The notes under the pieces: model-generated
The model's database searches: none
Seen by the model: the letters and a program-made list of their open reading frames with translations, nothing else
Told to the model about the DNA's origin: nothing
Shown: positions 10,690-21,035 of the stretch, piece by piece
Layout of the letters: each line of letters starts with the position of its first letter
Numbering within the stretch: position 1 is the first letter of the stretch
Translations under genes and position numbers: made by a program
Source: Charina bottae
Lineage: Eukaryota > Chordata > Lepidosauria > Squamata > Charinaidae
Assembly: GCA_023362775.1 (NCBI GenBank)
Contig: JALMGJ010000006.1
Coordinates: forward strand, 56,193,001 to 56,257,000
Length of the DNA stretch: 64,000 bases
Reading direction: 5' to 3'

Positions 10690-12291
10690 AAAAAGGCAAT
10701 AGACAGTTTGAAACAATTGGAACATGATGGCTCCATCGATAGGATTACCTACCACCGTCTGTATCCTGGAGAAGCCATCCCCTGCATCTACGGACTTCCT
10801 AAGATCCACAAGGAAGGAACACCCCTCCGACCCATAGTCAGCAGCATCAATTCGGTAACATACAACATTGCCAAACACCTCTCTACCATACTAGCACCTC
10901 TAGTTGGACACTCTGAACACCACATCCATAATTCGGAAGAATTTGTTTCCAAAGCAAAGATCCTGAAACTGGATACAGATGAAACTATGGTCTCCTTTGA
11001 TGTGTCCTCCCTTTTCACCAGCATCCCCACCACTCATGCTCTATCTGCTGTCAGGAAGAGACTAGAAGAGGACAGCACCCTGGAAAGGAGAAGCCATCTC
11101 AACCCAAACCAGATCTGCCATCTTCTGGACCTGTGTCTTAACACCACTTATTTCACATACAGAGGTGACTTTTACAGACAAAAACACGGCTGTGCCATGG
11201 GTTCTCCTGTGTCACCCATTGTGGCCAATTTATACATGGAAGAAGTGGAGAAGAAAGCACTCAACACATTCCAGGGAACGGTGCCCACCCACTGGTTTAG
11301 GTATGTGGATGACACCTGGGTCAAAATCAAGGCCCAGGAAGTACAGGCCTTCACGGACCATATAAACACTATAGATGCCAACATTAGCTTCACCAGAGAA
11401 GACACCAAGGACAACAGACTGGCATTCCTAGACTGTGAAGTCCTCATTGGGACCGGTGGCAAGCTAGAAATAGGGATCTACAGGAAACCCACACACACAG
11501 ATCAATACCTGATGTTTGACTCCCACCATCCACTGCAGCACAAACTAGGAGTCATCAGGACATTGTCACACAGAGCAGAAACCATCCCCACCTCCATGGA
11601 TTCCAAAAAGAATGAAAAGCAGCATCTGAGAACAGCTCTGCAGGCCTGTGGATATCCAAATTGGGCCTTCACCAAATCTAAGTCTACCAGACCTAAAACA
11701 GCGACAGATAGGGCTGAGACTCAGAGTAAACGGAAGAACCTGGTCATTCCTTACATGGCTGGCGTGTCTGAAAAGATCAAACGGATATTTGGCAAACACC
11801 ACATACCTGTATATTTCAAACCCACCAACACACTGAGACAGAGGCTTGTACACCCCAAAGATCAAACTCCAAAACACAAGGAAAGCAATGTAGTGTATGC
11901 AATCCAGTGCAGTGAGGAGTGCTCTGAACTCTACATTGGAGAAACCAAACAACCTATGTACAGGAGGATGGCCCAACACAGGAGAAATAACACCACAGGA
12001 CCAGAGTCAGCAGTTTATCTTCATCTAAAGGAAAAAGGACACTCATTTGAGGACATTAATGTTCACATTTTAGACAGAGAAGATAGGTGGTTTGAGAGAG
12101 GGGTCAAGGAATCCATTCATGCCAACTTGGAAAATCCTTCCTTGAATAGAGGTGGGGGCCTCAGGCATAACCTTTCCCCTATCTTCCTTCCTGCTTTGTC
12201 TTCTGTGCCTAGGAAGATTAAGACCATTTCACAAGCTCAACAGCAGCAGGGTAATCTTAACGATCCTCCTTTAGATGATAAAGGGACTTAG
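10690..12291 (+). CDS. Penelope RT plus GIY-YIG endonuclease, 5'-truncated ORF
   Basis: About 530 uninterrupted codons run to a TAG at 12289-12291. RT landmarks in order are IYGLPKIHK, SFDVSSLFTSIP, GCAMGSPVSPIVANLYMEE, the catalytic FRYVDDTWV, LAFLDCEV and YRKPTHTDQYL. A linker and a GIY-YIG endonuclease follow (VVYAIQC near 11890, then ELYIGETKQPMYRRMAQHRR), ending in the conserved LNRGGG region. The GLPKIHK motif and the RT/GIY-YIG fusion are diagnostic of Penelope-like elements. The usual N-terminal part is absent: upstream of 10690 the DNA is the inverted arm, so any start codon there reads antisense arm sequence. The catalytic domains look intact, but a truncated N-terminus makes autonomy doubtful. 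Confidence 0.85.
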   Translation, partial: KKAIDSLKQLEHDGSIDRITYHRLYPGEAIPCIYGLPKIHKEGTPLRPIVSSINSVTYNIAKHLSTILAPLVGHSEHHIHNSEEFVSKAKILKLDTDETMVSFDVSSLFTSIPTTHALSAVRKRLEEDSTLERRSHLNPNQICHLLDLCLNTTYFTYRGDFYRQKHGCAMGSPVSPIVANLYMEEVEKKALNTFQGTVPTHWFRYVDDTWVKIKAQEVQAFTDHINTIDANISFTREDTKDNRLAFLDCEVLIGTGGKLEIGIYRKPTHTDQYLMFDSHHPLQHKLGVIRTLSHRAETIPTSMDSKKNEKQHLRTALQACGYPNWAFTKSKSTRPKTATDRAETQSKRKNLVIPYMAGVSEKIKRIFGKHHIPVYFKPTNTLRQRLVHPKDQTPKHKESNVVYAIQCSEECSELYIGETKQPMYRRMAQHRRNNTTGPESAVYLHLKEKGHSFEDINVHILDREDRWFERGVKESIHANLENPSLNRGGGLRHNLSPIFLPALSSVPRKIKTISQAQQQQGNLNDPPLDDKGT

Positions 12292-12392
12292 AAACAAACA
12301 TCTCAAAAATAACCATGACCTAGCCCCAGGTGCAAGGTCACACAGCCAGCCTAGAAACATATTTAAGGATTCCCTTACTAACTTTACTCAGA

Positions 12393-12424
12393 CTGAAGAA
12401 GCTCCTTGGATAAGGAGTGAAACG
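12393..12424 (+). ncRNA. Hammerhead-like hairpin in Penelope right arm
   Basis: The same 32-nt motif as in the left arm, in opposite orientation: CTGAAGA, a CTCCTT/AAGGAG hairpin, GAAACG. Confidence 0.45.
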
Positions 12425-12486
12425 TTTCCACTAAGAAAATAGAAATCCAGTTGACATGATTCAAGCCACAGACTGAGTCTGGCATA

Positions 12487-13616
12487 CATCTGCAGCAAAT
12501 GCAAGCTTGCTGAAGTGCTTGAAGGAAAAATAAAAGGACTGGAGTATTAGTGACCACACTTCAGATCATAATAAAGGATAAGATTTATCATAACAAAGAA
12601 GGGGAAGCATTACAAGAAGAGCTGTCAGAGGGAAGCAACTGTTTAAAAGGAAGAGAATCAAGGGAGCAAGCCCATGAGAGACACCACAAGGAACAAGAGG
12701 CATCAAGAAGAAAATACTTGAGAAATAGCTTTCATGCTCTTGCAGTAGAAACAGCTCTGAGTTACCAGGAGAGGAACAAGAGACGGGGGTGAAAAGGAGA
12801 TGCAAAGTTGGAGTCCTGAAGAGCAAAGAAGACAATGAGAGGAGCTGTAGTAAGTAGTTGGTGACTTCCTACTATGAAAAACAATGTTATTTTACACTGA
12901 AATGTTGAAACAATGTTGATTTTGCCAGACCAAAGAATAATAGAAACATCTACTGTACTTGGGTACAGTAAATCAGCAGTATTATTCCCGGTTCATGTCC
13001 TGTGCATTTCTATATATTGTGACCATTTAATCAATGTTATGCAACAGTTCCAAAGTAGTTATTTAGATAACCAAATCAAACAATATTCTGTCCAATAATT
13101 AAATATGTGTATCAATAATATAATACAGATTTCTGGCTAGTATTCAGCTAAGTAGGTTATTTTTTTTAAAAAAAGTCATTAATTCCATCTTGTTTATATA
13201 AAGCAAGGAATTAGCTGCATTAAATACATAACCCAGAAAAATCCAAATCAAAATAACAATTATTTAACTATATTAGCTAATTTTTTTTGCCATGGATAAA
13301 ACAAATTTTAAATATGCAGATATAAAGAAAGCACATGACTGTGGCTGCATTTCCTAGTTTTAGCATTCACTATACAGGATTTGTGTTTTAGTGGTGGCAA
13401 GAAGTGGAACATTGAAAGAATTCCTATGTTTAAAAAATGTGTGAAGTGTTTAGCATTCAATTTAGTGTAATTTTGAGTTGTGTTCAATACTATGAAGATG
13501 TTTTCATTTTCATGCTTCCCTGCATCTTCTAATACAAGAAAATGTCTCTCTTGCCCTCTACTGTGGTAAGTTGGTAACAACAGTCAACAAACAAAATTGA
13601 ATCAAAAACTGAGTTT
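12487..13616. other. No recognised content; intergenic
   Basis: AT-rich; the 80-codon open frame at 12550-12792 has no recognised domain. Nothing else supported. Confidence 0.5.
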
Positions 13617-13624
13617 AGACTGGT

Positions 13625-16600
13625 GCTGTTTATTCGTTCAGTCGCTTCCACTCTTCGTGACTTCATGGACCAGCCCACGCCAGAGCTTCCTGTTGGCCAT
13701 CGCCACCCCCAGCTCCCCCACGGGTCCATCACCTCTAGAATAACATCCATCCATCTTGCCCTTCGTCAGCCCCTCTTCCTTTTGCCTTCCACTTTCCCTA
13801 GCATCAGCATCTTCTCCAGAGTATCCTGTCTTCTCATTATGTGGCCAGAGTACTTCAGTTTTGCCTTTAATATCATTCCCTCAAGTGAGCAGTCTGGCTT
13901 TATTTCCTGGAGTATGGACTGGTTTGATCTTCTTGCAGTCCAAGGCACTCTCAGAATTTTCCTCCAACACCACAGTTCAAAAGCATCTATCTTCCTTCGC
14001 TCAGCCTTCCTTATGGTCCAGCTCTCACAGCTATAGGTTACTACAGGGAATACCATTGCTTTAACTATGCGGACCTTTGTTGTCAGTGTGATGTCTCTGC
14101 TCTTAACTATTTTATCAAGATTTGCCATTGCTCTCCTCCCAAGAAGTAGACGTCTCCTGATTTCCTGGCTGCAGTCAGCGTCTGCAGTAATCTTTGCGCC
14201 AAGAAATACAAAGTCTGTCACTGCCTCTACTTTTTCTCCATCTATTTGCCAGTTATCAATCAAGCTGGTTGCCATAATCTTGGTTTTTTTGAGGTTTAAC
14301 TGCAACCCAGCTTTTGCACTTTCTTCTTTCACCTTCGTCATAAGGCTCCTCAGCTCCACTTCGCTTTCAGCTATCAAAGTGGTATCATCTGCATATCTGA
14401 GATTGTTAATGTTTCTTCCAGCAATTTTAACCCCAGCCTTGGATTCATCAAGCCCAGCACGTCGCATGATGTGTTCTGCGTACAGGTTGAATAGGTACGG
14501 TGAGAGTATACAACCGTGCCGTACTCCTTTCCCAATCTTAAACCAGTCCGTTGTTCCGTGGTCTGTTCTTACCATTGCTACTTGGTCGTTATACAGATTC
14601 CTCAGGAGGCAGACAAGATGATTTGGTATCCCCATACCACCAAGAACTTGCCACAATTTGTTATGATCCACACAGTCAAAGGCTTTAGAATAGTCAATAA
14701 AACAGAAATAGATGTTTTTCTGAAACTCCCTGGCTTTTTCCATTATCCAGCGGATATTGGCAATTTGGTCTCTAGTTCCTCTGCCTTTTCTAAACGCAGC
14801 TTGTACATCTGGCAATTCTCGCTCCATGAATTGCTGGAGTCTACTTTGCAAGATCTTGAGCGTTACCTTACTGGCATGTTGAATAAGTGCCACTGTTCAA
14901 TAGTTTGACCATTCTTTAGTGCTTTCCTTTTTTGGTATGGGGATATAAGTTGATTTTTTTCAATCTGATGGCCATTCTTGTGTTTTCCAAATTTGCTGGC
15001 ACATGGCATGCATCACCTTGGCAGCATCATCTTGCAAGATTTTAAACAGTTCAGCTGGGATACCGTCGTCTCCTGTTGCAATGCTTCTTAAGGCCTATTC
15101 AACCTCACTCTTCAGGATGTCTGGCTCTAACTCACTGACCACACCGTCAAAGCTATCCCCAATATTATTATCCTTCCTATACAGATGTTCTGTATATTGT
15201 TGCCACCTTTCCTTGATCTCTTCTGCTTCTGTTAGGTCCTTGCCATCTTTGTTTTCGATCATACCCATTTTTGCCTGGAATTTACCTCCGATGTTTCTAA
15301 TTTTCTGGAAGAGGTCTCTTGTCCTTCCTATTCTATTGTCTTCTTCCACTTCCGCGCATTGCTTGTTTAAAAATAATTCCTTATCTCTTCTGGCTAACCT
15401 CTGGAATTTTGCATTTAATTGGGCATATCTCCTCCTATCACTGTTGCCTTTTGCTTTCCTTCTTTCTTGGGCTACTTCCAGTGTCTCAGGAGACAGCCAT
15501 CTTGCCTTCTTGGTTTTCTTTTTCTTTGGGATGTTTTTTGTTGCCGCCTCCTGAACAATGTTGCGAACTTCTGTCCATAGTTCTTCCGGGACCCTATCTA
15601 CTAAATCTAGTCCCTTAAATCTATTCTTCACCTCCACTGCATATTCCTTAGGGATATTAGTGAGCTCATATCTAACTGATCTGTGGGTCTTCCCTATTCT
15701 CTTTAGTCTGATTCTAAATTTTGCAATAAGTTCATGATCTGAACTACAGTCAGCTCCAGGTCTTGTTTTTACCGACTGTATAGATGTCCGCCACCTTTGG
15801 CTGCAAAGGATGTAGTCAATCTGATTTCGGTGTCGACCATCTGGTGAAGTCCATGTATAAAGTCATCTTTTAGGTTGTTGGAAGAGAGTGTTTGTTATGC
15901 ATAGTGAGTTGTCTTGGCAAAATTCTATCAGCCTATGTCCCGCTTCATTTTGTTCTCCCAGACCATGCTTGCCTGTAATTCCAGGTGTCGTTTGACTACC
16001 CACCTTAGCATTCCAGTCTCCTGTAATGAAAATAACATCTCTTTTTGGTGTATTATCCAGTAGGTGCTGCAGATCCTCATAGAACTGATCTACTTCTGCT
16101 TCTTCAGCATCTGTGGTTGGGGTGTATATTTGGATCACTGTGATGTTAAATGGCTTACCCTGAATTTGAATTGAGATCATTCTATCGTTTTTTGGATTGT
16201 ATCCAAGCACTGCTTTAGCCACTTTATTATTAATTATGAAGGCTACTCCATTTCTTCTGTGGTCCTCTTGCCCACAGTAGTAGATCTGGTGGTCAACTGA
16301 TGTGAAGTGGCCCATTCCAGTCCATTTCAGTTCACTAACACCTAAAATGTCTATATTTAATCTTGACATCTCACCAATAACCACATCCAATTTGCCCTGG
16401 CTCATAGATCTTACATTCCAGGTTCCTATGGTGTGTTGATCTTTAGAACATCGGATTCGTCGTTCACCACCAGCACCGTCGGCCACTAGCCGTCCTTTTG
16501 GCTTTGAGCTAGCTGAGTCATCACATCTGGGGCTAGTTGAACTTATCCTCTGTTCCTCCCCAGTAGCATTTTGACCATCTTCCGACCTGGGAGTCCCATC

Positions 16601-16825
16601 TTCCGATGGTATACCGACATATCTCTGGTTGTACTGATCCATTTAGTTTTCATGGCAAGAATACTGGGGTGGGTTGCCATTACCTTCCCCAGGGATCATA
16701 TTTAGTCTGACCTCTCTGCCACGACCTTTCCGTCTTGGGTGTCCCTTCACGGTTTAGCTCATGGTGTCATTGAGGTGCTCAAGCTCCAGCACCACGACAA
16801 GGTAACGATCTCCTTTGCTGGAGTC
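13625..16825 (-). mobile_element. Full-length RTE-BovB LINE, inactivated
   Basis: A complete minus-strand BovB copy is bounded by AGACTGGT at 13617-13624 and 16826-16833, an 8-bp target-site duplication. Its 5' end ('ctccagcaaaggagat') and 3' end match the intact copy at 33420-36652. The single ORF (16642 down to about 13640) stays in one frame but has four nonsense codons: 15863-15865, 15095-15097, 14897-14899 and 13766-13768. Compared with the intact copy, three are CGA to TGA and one is TGG to TAG. EN and RT motifs are otherwise preserved, including FIDYSKAFDCVDHNKLW and LRYADDTTL. Confidence 0.92.
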
Positions 16826-16833
16826 AGACTGGT

Positions 16834-17425
16834 AGGTAGAGGTTTACATTTGTTAGGCCTGTTGGGGAAAAACGCTCCTACTGAATTATGAATGATGTAA
16901 GCATTCAGAAGAGTTGCTATGCAAAGTGTGTAAGTATGAGCCAAGTGTTCAGCTTGAGACGTAAAAGCAGCCACCTCCTTTGTAAGGCTGGAGTGATTGT
17001 TTTGAAGGATGTCCCCAATCATCTGCCCACATGTGTGCTTGCATAGTAGGTTTGCTTTATTGGTGTTCCAAGTGAAATGTTGGCTATAATGAATAGGCAC
17101 AAGTACACAACCAGGGGCCAATCTTCTGAAGCAGCCAGGTGAGCCTTGCAGAAGATACAGCTGCTTAATGTTTCAAGGAGGGATGTTTCACTCACGTTAA
17201 CACACTTTGGTAAGCATTCCTTTTGAAGCTTTGCAAGCTATTCCTGCTGTGAATAGCAGATTTGCTTTTGTTACCATACAACTCTTTGTTTGTAGACATC
17301 GTTCAACTTTAGTTTTAAAGGAGAAAACCCATTTTCCTGGGACAGAAACAAAACTTGGAAGTCAAAAGGGATACTAATTTCCCATTTTGAGTCTTGTAGT
17401 GATGTGGAAAAAGCTAGATATGAAT
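16834..17425. other. No recognised content; intergenic
   Basis: Unique-looking sequence. No ORF, repeat or RNA gene recognised. Confidence 0.5.
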
Positions 17426-17430
17426 CCAGT

Positions 17431-17818
17431 TGTCAGGGTTCAAAGTTGAATCCTGCCATTAATTTTGTAGTGTTAGTGTTAGTGTTAGCTTGTGGAATGT
17501 GAGGAGGGGGCGAGCTGTGCCAAGCACGGGGTTGTGGTTTCCATCAGAGACTGTGGAATGCGGCGCCAAGGTCTGCCACCTGCAGGAGTCGGAGAGAGGC
17601 CTGGGAATGGAGAGTGAAAGCAATGGACACTGACATCACAGGTGCGAAGAAATTGGCGTGCAGGGGGGAGAGTTAAGTTAGGGCTGTTTGGCGCGAATCC
17701 GGGATTCGGATCTGTGGGAGTGCTTTGATTTACATGTATCCTTAATAAAGCTTATTCTGCATTTCAATGAAGTGCATAGAGAAGTGTTTATTGGGGCATT
17801 GAAGTTGGAGTCATTACA
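17431..17818 (+). mobile_element. Solo LTR of an LTR retrotransposon
   Basis: A 388-bp unit begins TGTCAGGGTT and ends ATTACA (TG...CA termini), and CCAGT flanks it on both sides (17426-17430 and 17819-17823), a 5-bp target duplication. It contains an AATAAA at 17744-17749, as expected of an LTR R region, and no coding sequence. A solo LTR forms by recombination between the two LTRs of a provirus. Whether it is Ty3/Gypsy or endogenous retroviral cannot be told from the LTR alone. Confidence 0.75.
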
Positions 17819-17823
17819 CCAGT

Positions 17824-18254
17824 ATACCTGCCACCCTCTACTCAGCCTTGGGATTTATCGTATTGGTATTCTTTCTATCTCCCTACTCATTCATAGTTGA
17901 GGGAAAGCAACACATATTATGAAACATGCATAGCAAGAGGATTCAATCTTTCACCACACTAGTGAAAGATTCACCACCACGTTTCCATACTTCTATTTTT
18001 GAATTAATACAGCCAACTAAAATGCTTTTCTCATGTTGTACAGGGACAATTTTGGATTTGCCTCTAAGTATGATTCTGCAAAGAGCCACCACCAGTCTCA
18101 TTTCTCTAATGTCACAGTGTTTGCACTTATACTTTAAATGTTAAGTGTACACTTATAAAATCATAGTGCACGTGAATGCACGCAGTTGGATCTAGGCATA
18201 ATTAGCTGTACTTTATTTCTAATTATTAATTTGTACTGAAATTAAATTGATGAA
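17824..18254. other. No recognised content; intergenic
   Basis: AT-rich, no supported feature. Confidence 0.5.
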
Positions 18255-18490
18255 TAACTAATTTAATTCTTTAATTTTTATCCTGCTTTTATTTTTGATC
18301 AACTCAAGGGGGCATATATTCCTAATGCTCCTGCCTCCTATTTTCTCCAAAACAACAATCCTGCAAAGTGGGTTGGGCCGAGAGGGAGACACTGGCCCAA
18401 AGTCACCCAGTGGGCTTTCATGCCTAGGGATGGACTAGAACTCACGGTCTCCTGGTTTCTAGCCCAGCACCTTAACGCTTGCTGGTTCTC
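18255..18490 (-). mobile_element. CORE/MIR-like SINE
   Basis: Antisense copy of the SINE at 5215. 'cactggcccaaagtcaccca' matches the CORE region and 'actagaactcacggtctcct' the B-box side, with the tail complement 'ttaatttttatcctgctttt' at the left. About the same length as other copies, with more substitutions. Confidence 0.7.
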
Positions 18491-18800
18491 TTGTGTCCAT
18501 GTTTCAGATTATTTTTAAAGACATCTAACTTAATCCAGCTTCAACTCATGGAGTAAGAAGTGACAGAAGAATACAAGAGCAGTGCACACATGCAATGGAA
18601 GACTGTGCCAGCTACTAAGCAGTATCATACATATAATACTAATGTAGCACTGAGAAGACGTTTTTCTGCAGTGCAGCAGAGATTCTGAATTAAATAAAAA
18701 TTTATACTTACCTGAAAACATATGTTCTAAAGTGCCTTTTGCTGGGAGTGTTTTGTAGCATATTTAGAAAAGTTGTACTTTGTTAAGATCACCACTCATC
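18491..18800. other. No recognised content; intergenic
   Basis: Nothing supported. Confidence 0.45.
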
Positions 18801-18802
18801 TA

Positions 18803-19490
18803 TAAACCCACCAACACACTGAGACAGAGGCTTGTACACCCCAAAGATCAAACTCCAAAACACAAGAAAAGCAATGTAGTTTATGCAATCCAGTGCAGTG
18901 AGGAGTGCTCTGAACTATACATTGGAGAAACCAAACAACTTTTGTACAGGAGGATGGCCCAACACAGGAGAAGTAACACCACAGGACCAGAGTCAGCAGT
19001 TTATCTTCATTTAAAGGAAAAAGGACACTCATTTGAGGACATTAATGTTCACATTTTAGACAGAGAAGATAGGTGGTTTGAGAGAGGGGTCAAGGAATCC
19101 ATTTATGCCAACTTGGAAAATCCTTCCTTGAATAGAGGTGGGGGCCTCAGGCACAATCTATCTCCCATCTATCTCCCGGCTTTGTCTTCTGTGCCTAGGA
19201 AGATTAAGACCATTTCACAAGCTCAACAGCAGCATGGTGATCTTAACGATTCTCCTTTAGATGGTAAAAGGACTTAAAAATAACATCTCAATATAACCAT
19301 GACCTAGCCCCAGGTGTAAGGTCACACAGCTACCTAGAAACATATTTAGGATTCCCTTACCAACTTTGCTCAGACTGAAGAAGCTCCTTGGATAAGGAGC
19401 GAAACGTTTCCACTAAGAAAATAGAAATCCAGTTGACATGATTCAAGCTACAGACAATTCCACCTGGATGACTGAGAACCTTCATAGACC
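18803..19490 (+). mobile_element. Penelope-like element, isolated GIY-YIG arm
   Basis: A 5'-truncated copy of the same family as 10083-12472. It starts in the RT-GIY-YIG linker (KPTNTLRQRLVHPKDQ) and reads through VVYAIQC and ELYIGETKQLLYRRMAQHRR to a stop at 19275-19277. The full 3' UTR ends near 'ccttcatagac'. The RT is absent and there is no inverted partner. It retains the hammerhead-like motif. A hAT MITE is inserted at or directly beside its 3' end. Confidence 0.85.
19375..19406 (+). ncRNA. Hammerhead-like hairpin in isolated Penelope arm
   Basis: CTGAAGA, a GCTCCTT/AAGGAGC stem with GGAT loop, then GAAACG. The last stem pair is G-C here where the 12393 copy has G-T, a change that keeps pairing. 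Confidence 0.45.
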
Positions 19491-19498
19491 TATTAACA

Positions 19499-20484
19499 CA
19501 GAGCTTTCCAAACTGTGTGTCGGGACACGTTAGTGTGTAGGCTGCAGTGTCTGGGTGTGTCAAGGCTGCTGCTGCCTCCGAGCCCTGCCAGGATTCCATG
19601 CAGGTCCTAGTGCCTGCCTTGTGCCTGGCTGCCTCCAAACCTGCTGTGATTCCGCACAGGTCCTAGTGCCTGCCTTGTGCCTTGCTACCTCCAAACCTGC
19701 CCTGCCAGGATTCCGCGCAGGTCCTGGTGCCTGCCTTGTGCCTTGCTACCTCCAAACCTGCCTTGCCAGGATTCCATGCAGGTCCTAGTGCCTGCCTTGT
19801 GCCTTGCTGCCTCCAAACCTGCCCTACCAGGATTCCGCGCAGGTCCTAGTGCCTGCCTTGTGCCTTGCTGCCTCCAAACCTGCCCTGCCAGGATTCTGCG
19901 CAGGTCCTAGTGCCTGCCTTGTGCCTTGCTGCCTCCAAACCTGCCCTGCCAGGATTCCGCGCAGGTCCTAGTGCCTGCCTTGTGCCTTGCTGCCTCCAAA
20001 CCTGCCCTGCCAGGATTCCATGCAGGTCCTAGTGCCTGCCTTGTGCCTTGCTGCCTCCAAACCTGCCCTACCAGGATTCCGCGCAGGTCCTAGTGCCTGC
20101 CTTGTGCCTTGCTGCCTCCAAACCTGCCCTACCAGGATTCCGCGCAGGTCCTGGTGCCTGCCTTGTGCCTTGCTGCCTCCAAACCTGCCCTGCCAGGATT
20201 CTGCGCAGGTCCTGGTGCCTGCCTTGTGCCTTGCTACCTCCAAACCTGCCCTGCCAGGATTCCGCGCAGGTCCTGGTGCCTGCCTTGTGCCTTGCTACCT
20301 CCAAACCTGCCTTGCCAGGATTCCATGCAGGTCCTAGTGCCTGCCTTGTGCCTTGCTGCCTCCAAACCTGCTGTGATTCCGCGCAGGTCCTAGTGCCTGC
20401 CTTGTGCCCTGCTGTAAGAGTGTGTCACGAAACGATGCATGTCTAAAAAGTGTGTCACCAACATGAAAAGTTTGGAAAGCTCTG
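19499..20484. mobile_element. hAT-type MITE carrying an expanded minisatellite
   Basis: Terminal inverted repeats CAGAGCTTTCCAAAC and GTTTGGAAAGCTCTG are flanked by an exact 8-bp duplication TATTAACA (19491-19498 and 20485-20492), the signature of hAT insertion. There is no transposase. The 986-bp length is mostly a tandem array (19601-20430). A 290-bp sibling at 29263-29552 has only two repeat cores. Open frames across the array come from the 61-bp period and are not genes. Confidence 0.88.
19601..20430 (+). repeat. 61-bp minisatellite inside the hAT MITE
   Basis: The core 'caggtcctagtgcctgcctt' occurs 14 times, first at 19601 and last at 20384. Eleven intervals are exactly 61 bp; the first and last are 56 bp because those units have 'ctgtgattcc' in place of the longer 'ccctgccaggattcc' segment. 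Units differ at a few sites (tag/tgg, gcgc/atgc/gcac). The two 56-bp units resemble the unexpanded sibling element, so the array probably grew between them. Confidence 0.93.
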
Positions 20485-20492
20485 TATTAACA

Positions 20493-20836
20493 GATAGATT
20501 TATCCAAAGTTTAAGCAGACCCTGCACCTGCAGGAAAATGCTAGGATGATGCTGAAGAAGAAGACGGTATTGCTTCCTGTACAAAATCTAAGGCTCTGTT
20601 CTACTTTTCTAGTCAACATTTCTTTTCCTATCATAGAAAAGCAAAAATGGATTTTAGTGTCACTTGTGGGAGCCTCTCATCCTCACCGTGTCCTGGGTAA
20701 GCTCTCTACAGTTTAGAAGCTATATTTTGGAAAGGTGGCATACTGTATAAACATTAGAAAAGTTTAAAACAAGTAAAGAAATCTGTCAGCATATAAAATC
20801 TGAATCTTTAATTGTTGAGAGGTTGCTGCAGAGTGT
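20493..20836. other. No recognised content; intergenic
   Basis: Nothing supported. Confidence 0.45.
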
Positions 20837-20957
20837 CCTTCCTTCCTTCCTTCCTTCCTTCCTTCCTTCCTTCCTTCCTTCCTTCCTTCCTCCCTCCCTC
20901 CCTCCCTCCCTCCCTCCCTCCCTCCCTCCCTCCCTCCCTCCCTCCCTCCCTCCCTCT

Positions 20958-21029
<72 letters not shown>
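20837..21029 (+). repeat. (CCTT)n-(CCCT)n-(TTCT)n compound microsatellite
   Basis: A 193-bp pure polypyrimidine tract on the plus strand in three blocks of tetranucleotides. The long open frames here in several phases are artefacts of the 4-bp period. Confidence 0.97.
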
Positions 21030-21030
<1 letters not shown>

Positions 21031-21035
21031 ACCTG

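Larger units (their letters stand above)
10083..12472 (+). mobile_element. Penelope-like element with inverted terminal arms
   Basis: The element is bounded by a 14-bp direct duplication CTGAGTCTGGCATA at 10069-10082 and 12473-12486. The left arm (10083-10689) is the reverse complement of the right arm (about 11902-12472): both encode the GIY-YIG domain and carry the same 3' UTR. Between the arms lies the reverse transcriptase, on the plus strand. Inverted, truncated partner copies are a recognised arrangement in Penelope-like elements. A separate single arm is at 18803-19490. The left arm extends about 35 bp further at the tip than the right. Confidence 0.88.

Noticed and set aside
12550..12792. 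80-codon Lys/Glu-rich ORF as a small gene
   Set aside because: No recognised domain, no splice or promoter context, and length within chance expectation.
13623..16642. Many plus-strand ORFs across the minus-strand BovB, and minus-strand ORFs across 33602-36634
   Set aside because: Antisense shadows recurring at the same places in all BovB copies.
19555..20446. Several overlapping 75-130 codon ORFs on both strands with a repeated LPGFRAGPSACLVPC-like unit
   Set aside because: They arise from the 61-bp tandem array, whose period is not a multiple of three, so all frames stay open. No promoter, splice context or known domain.
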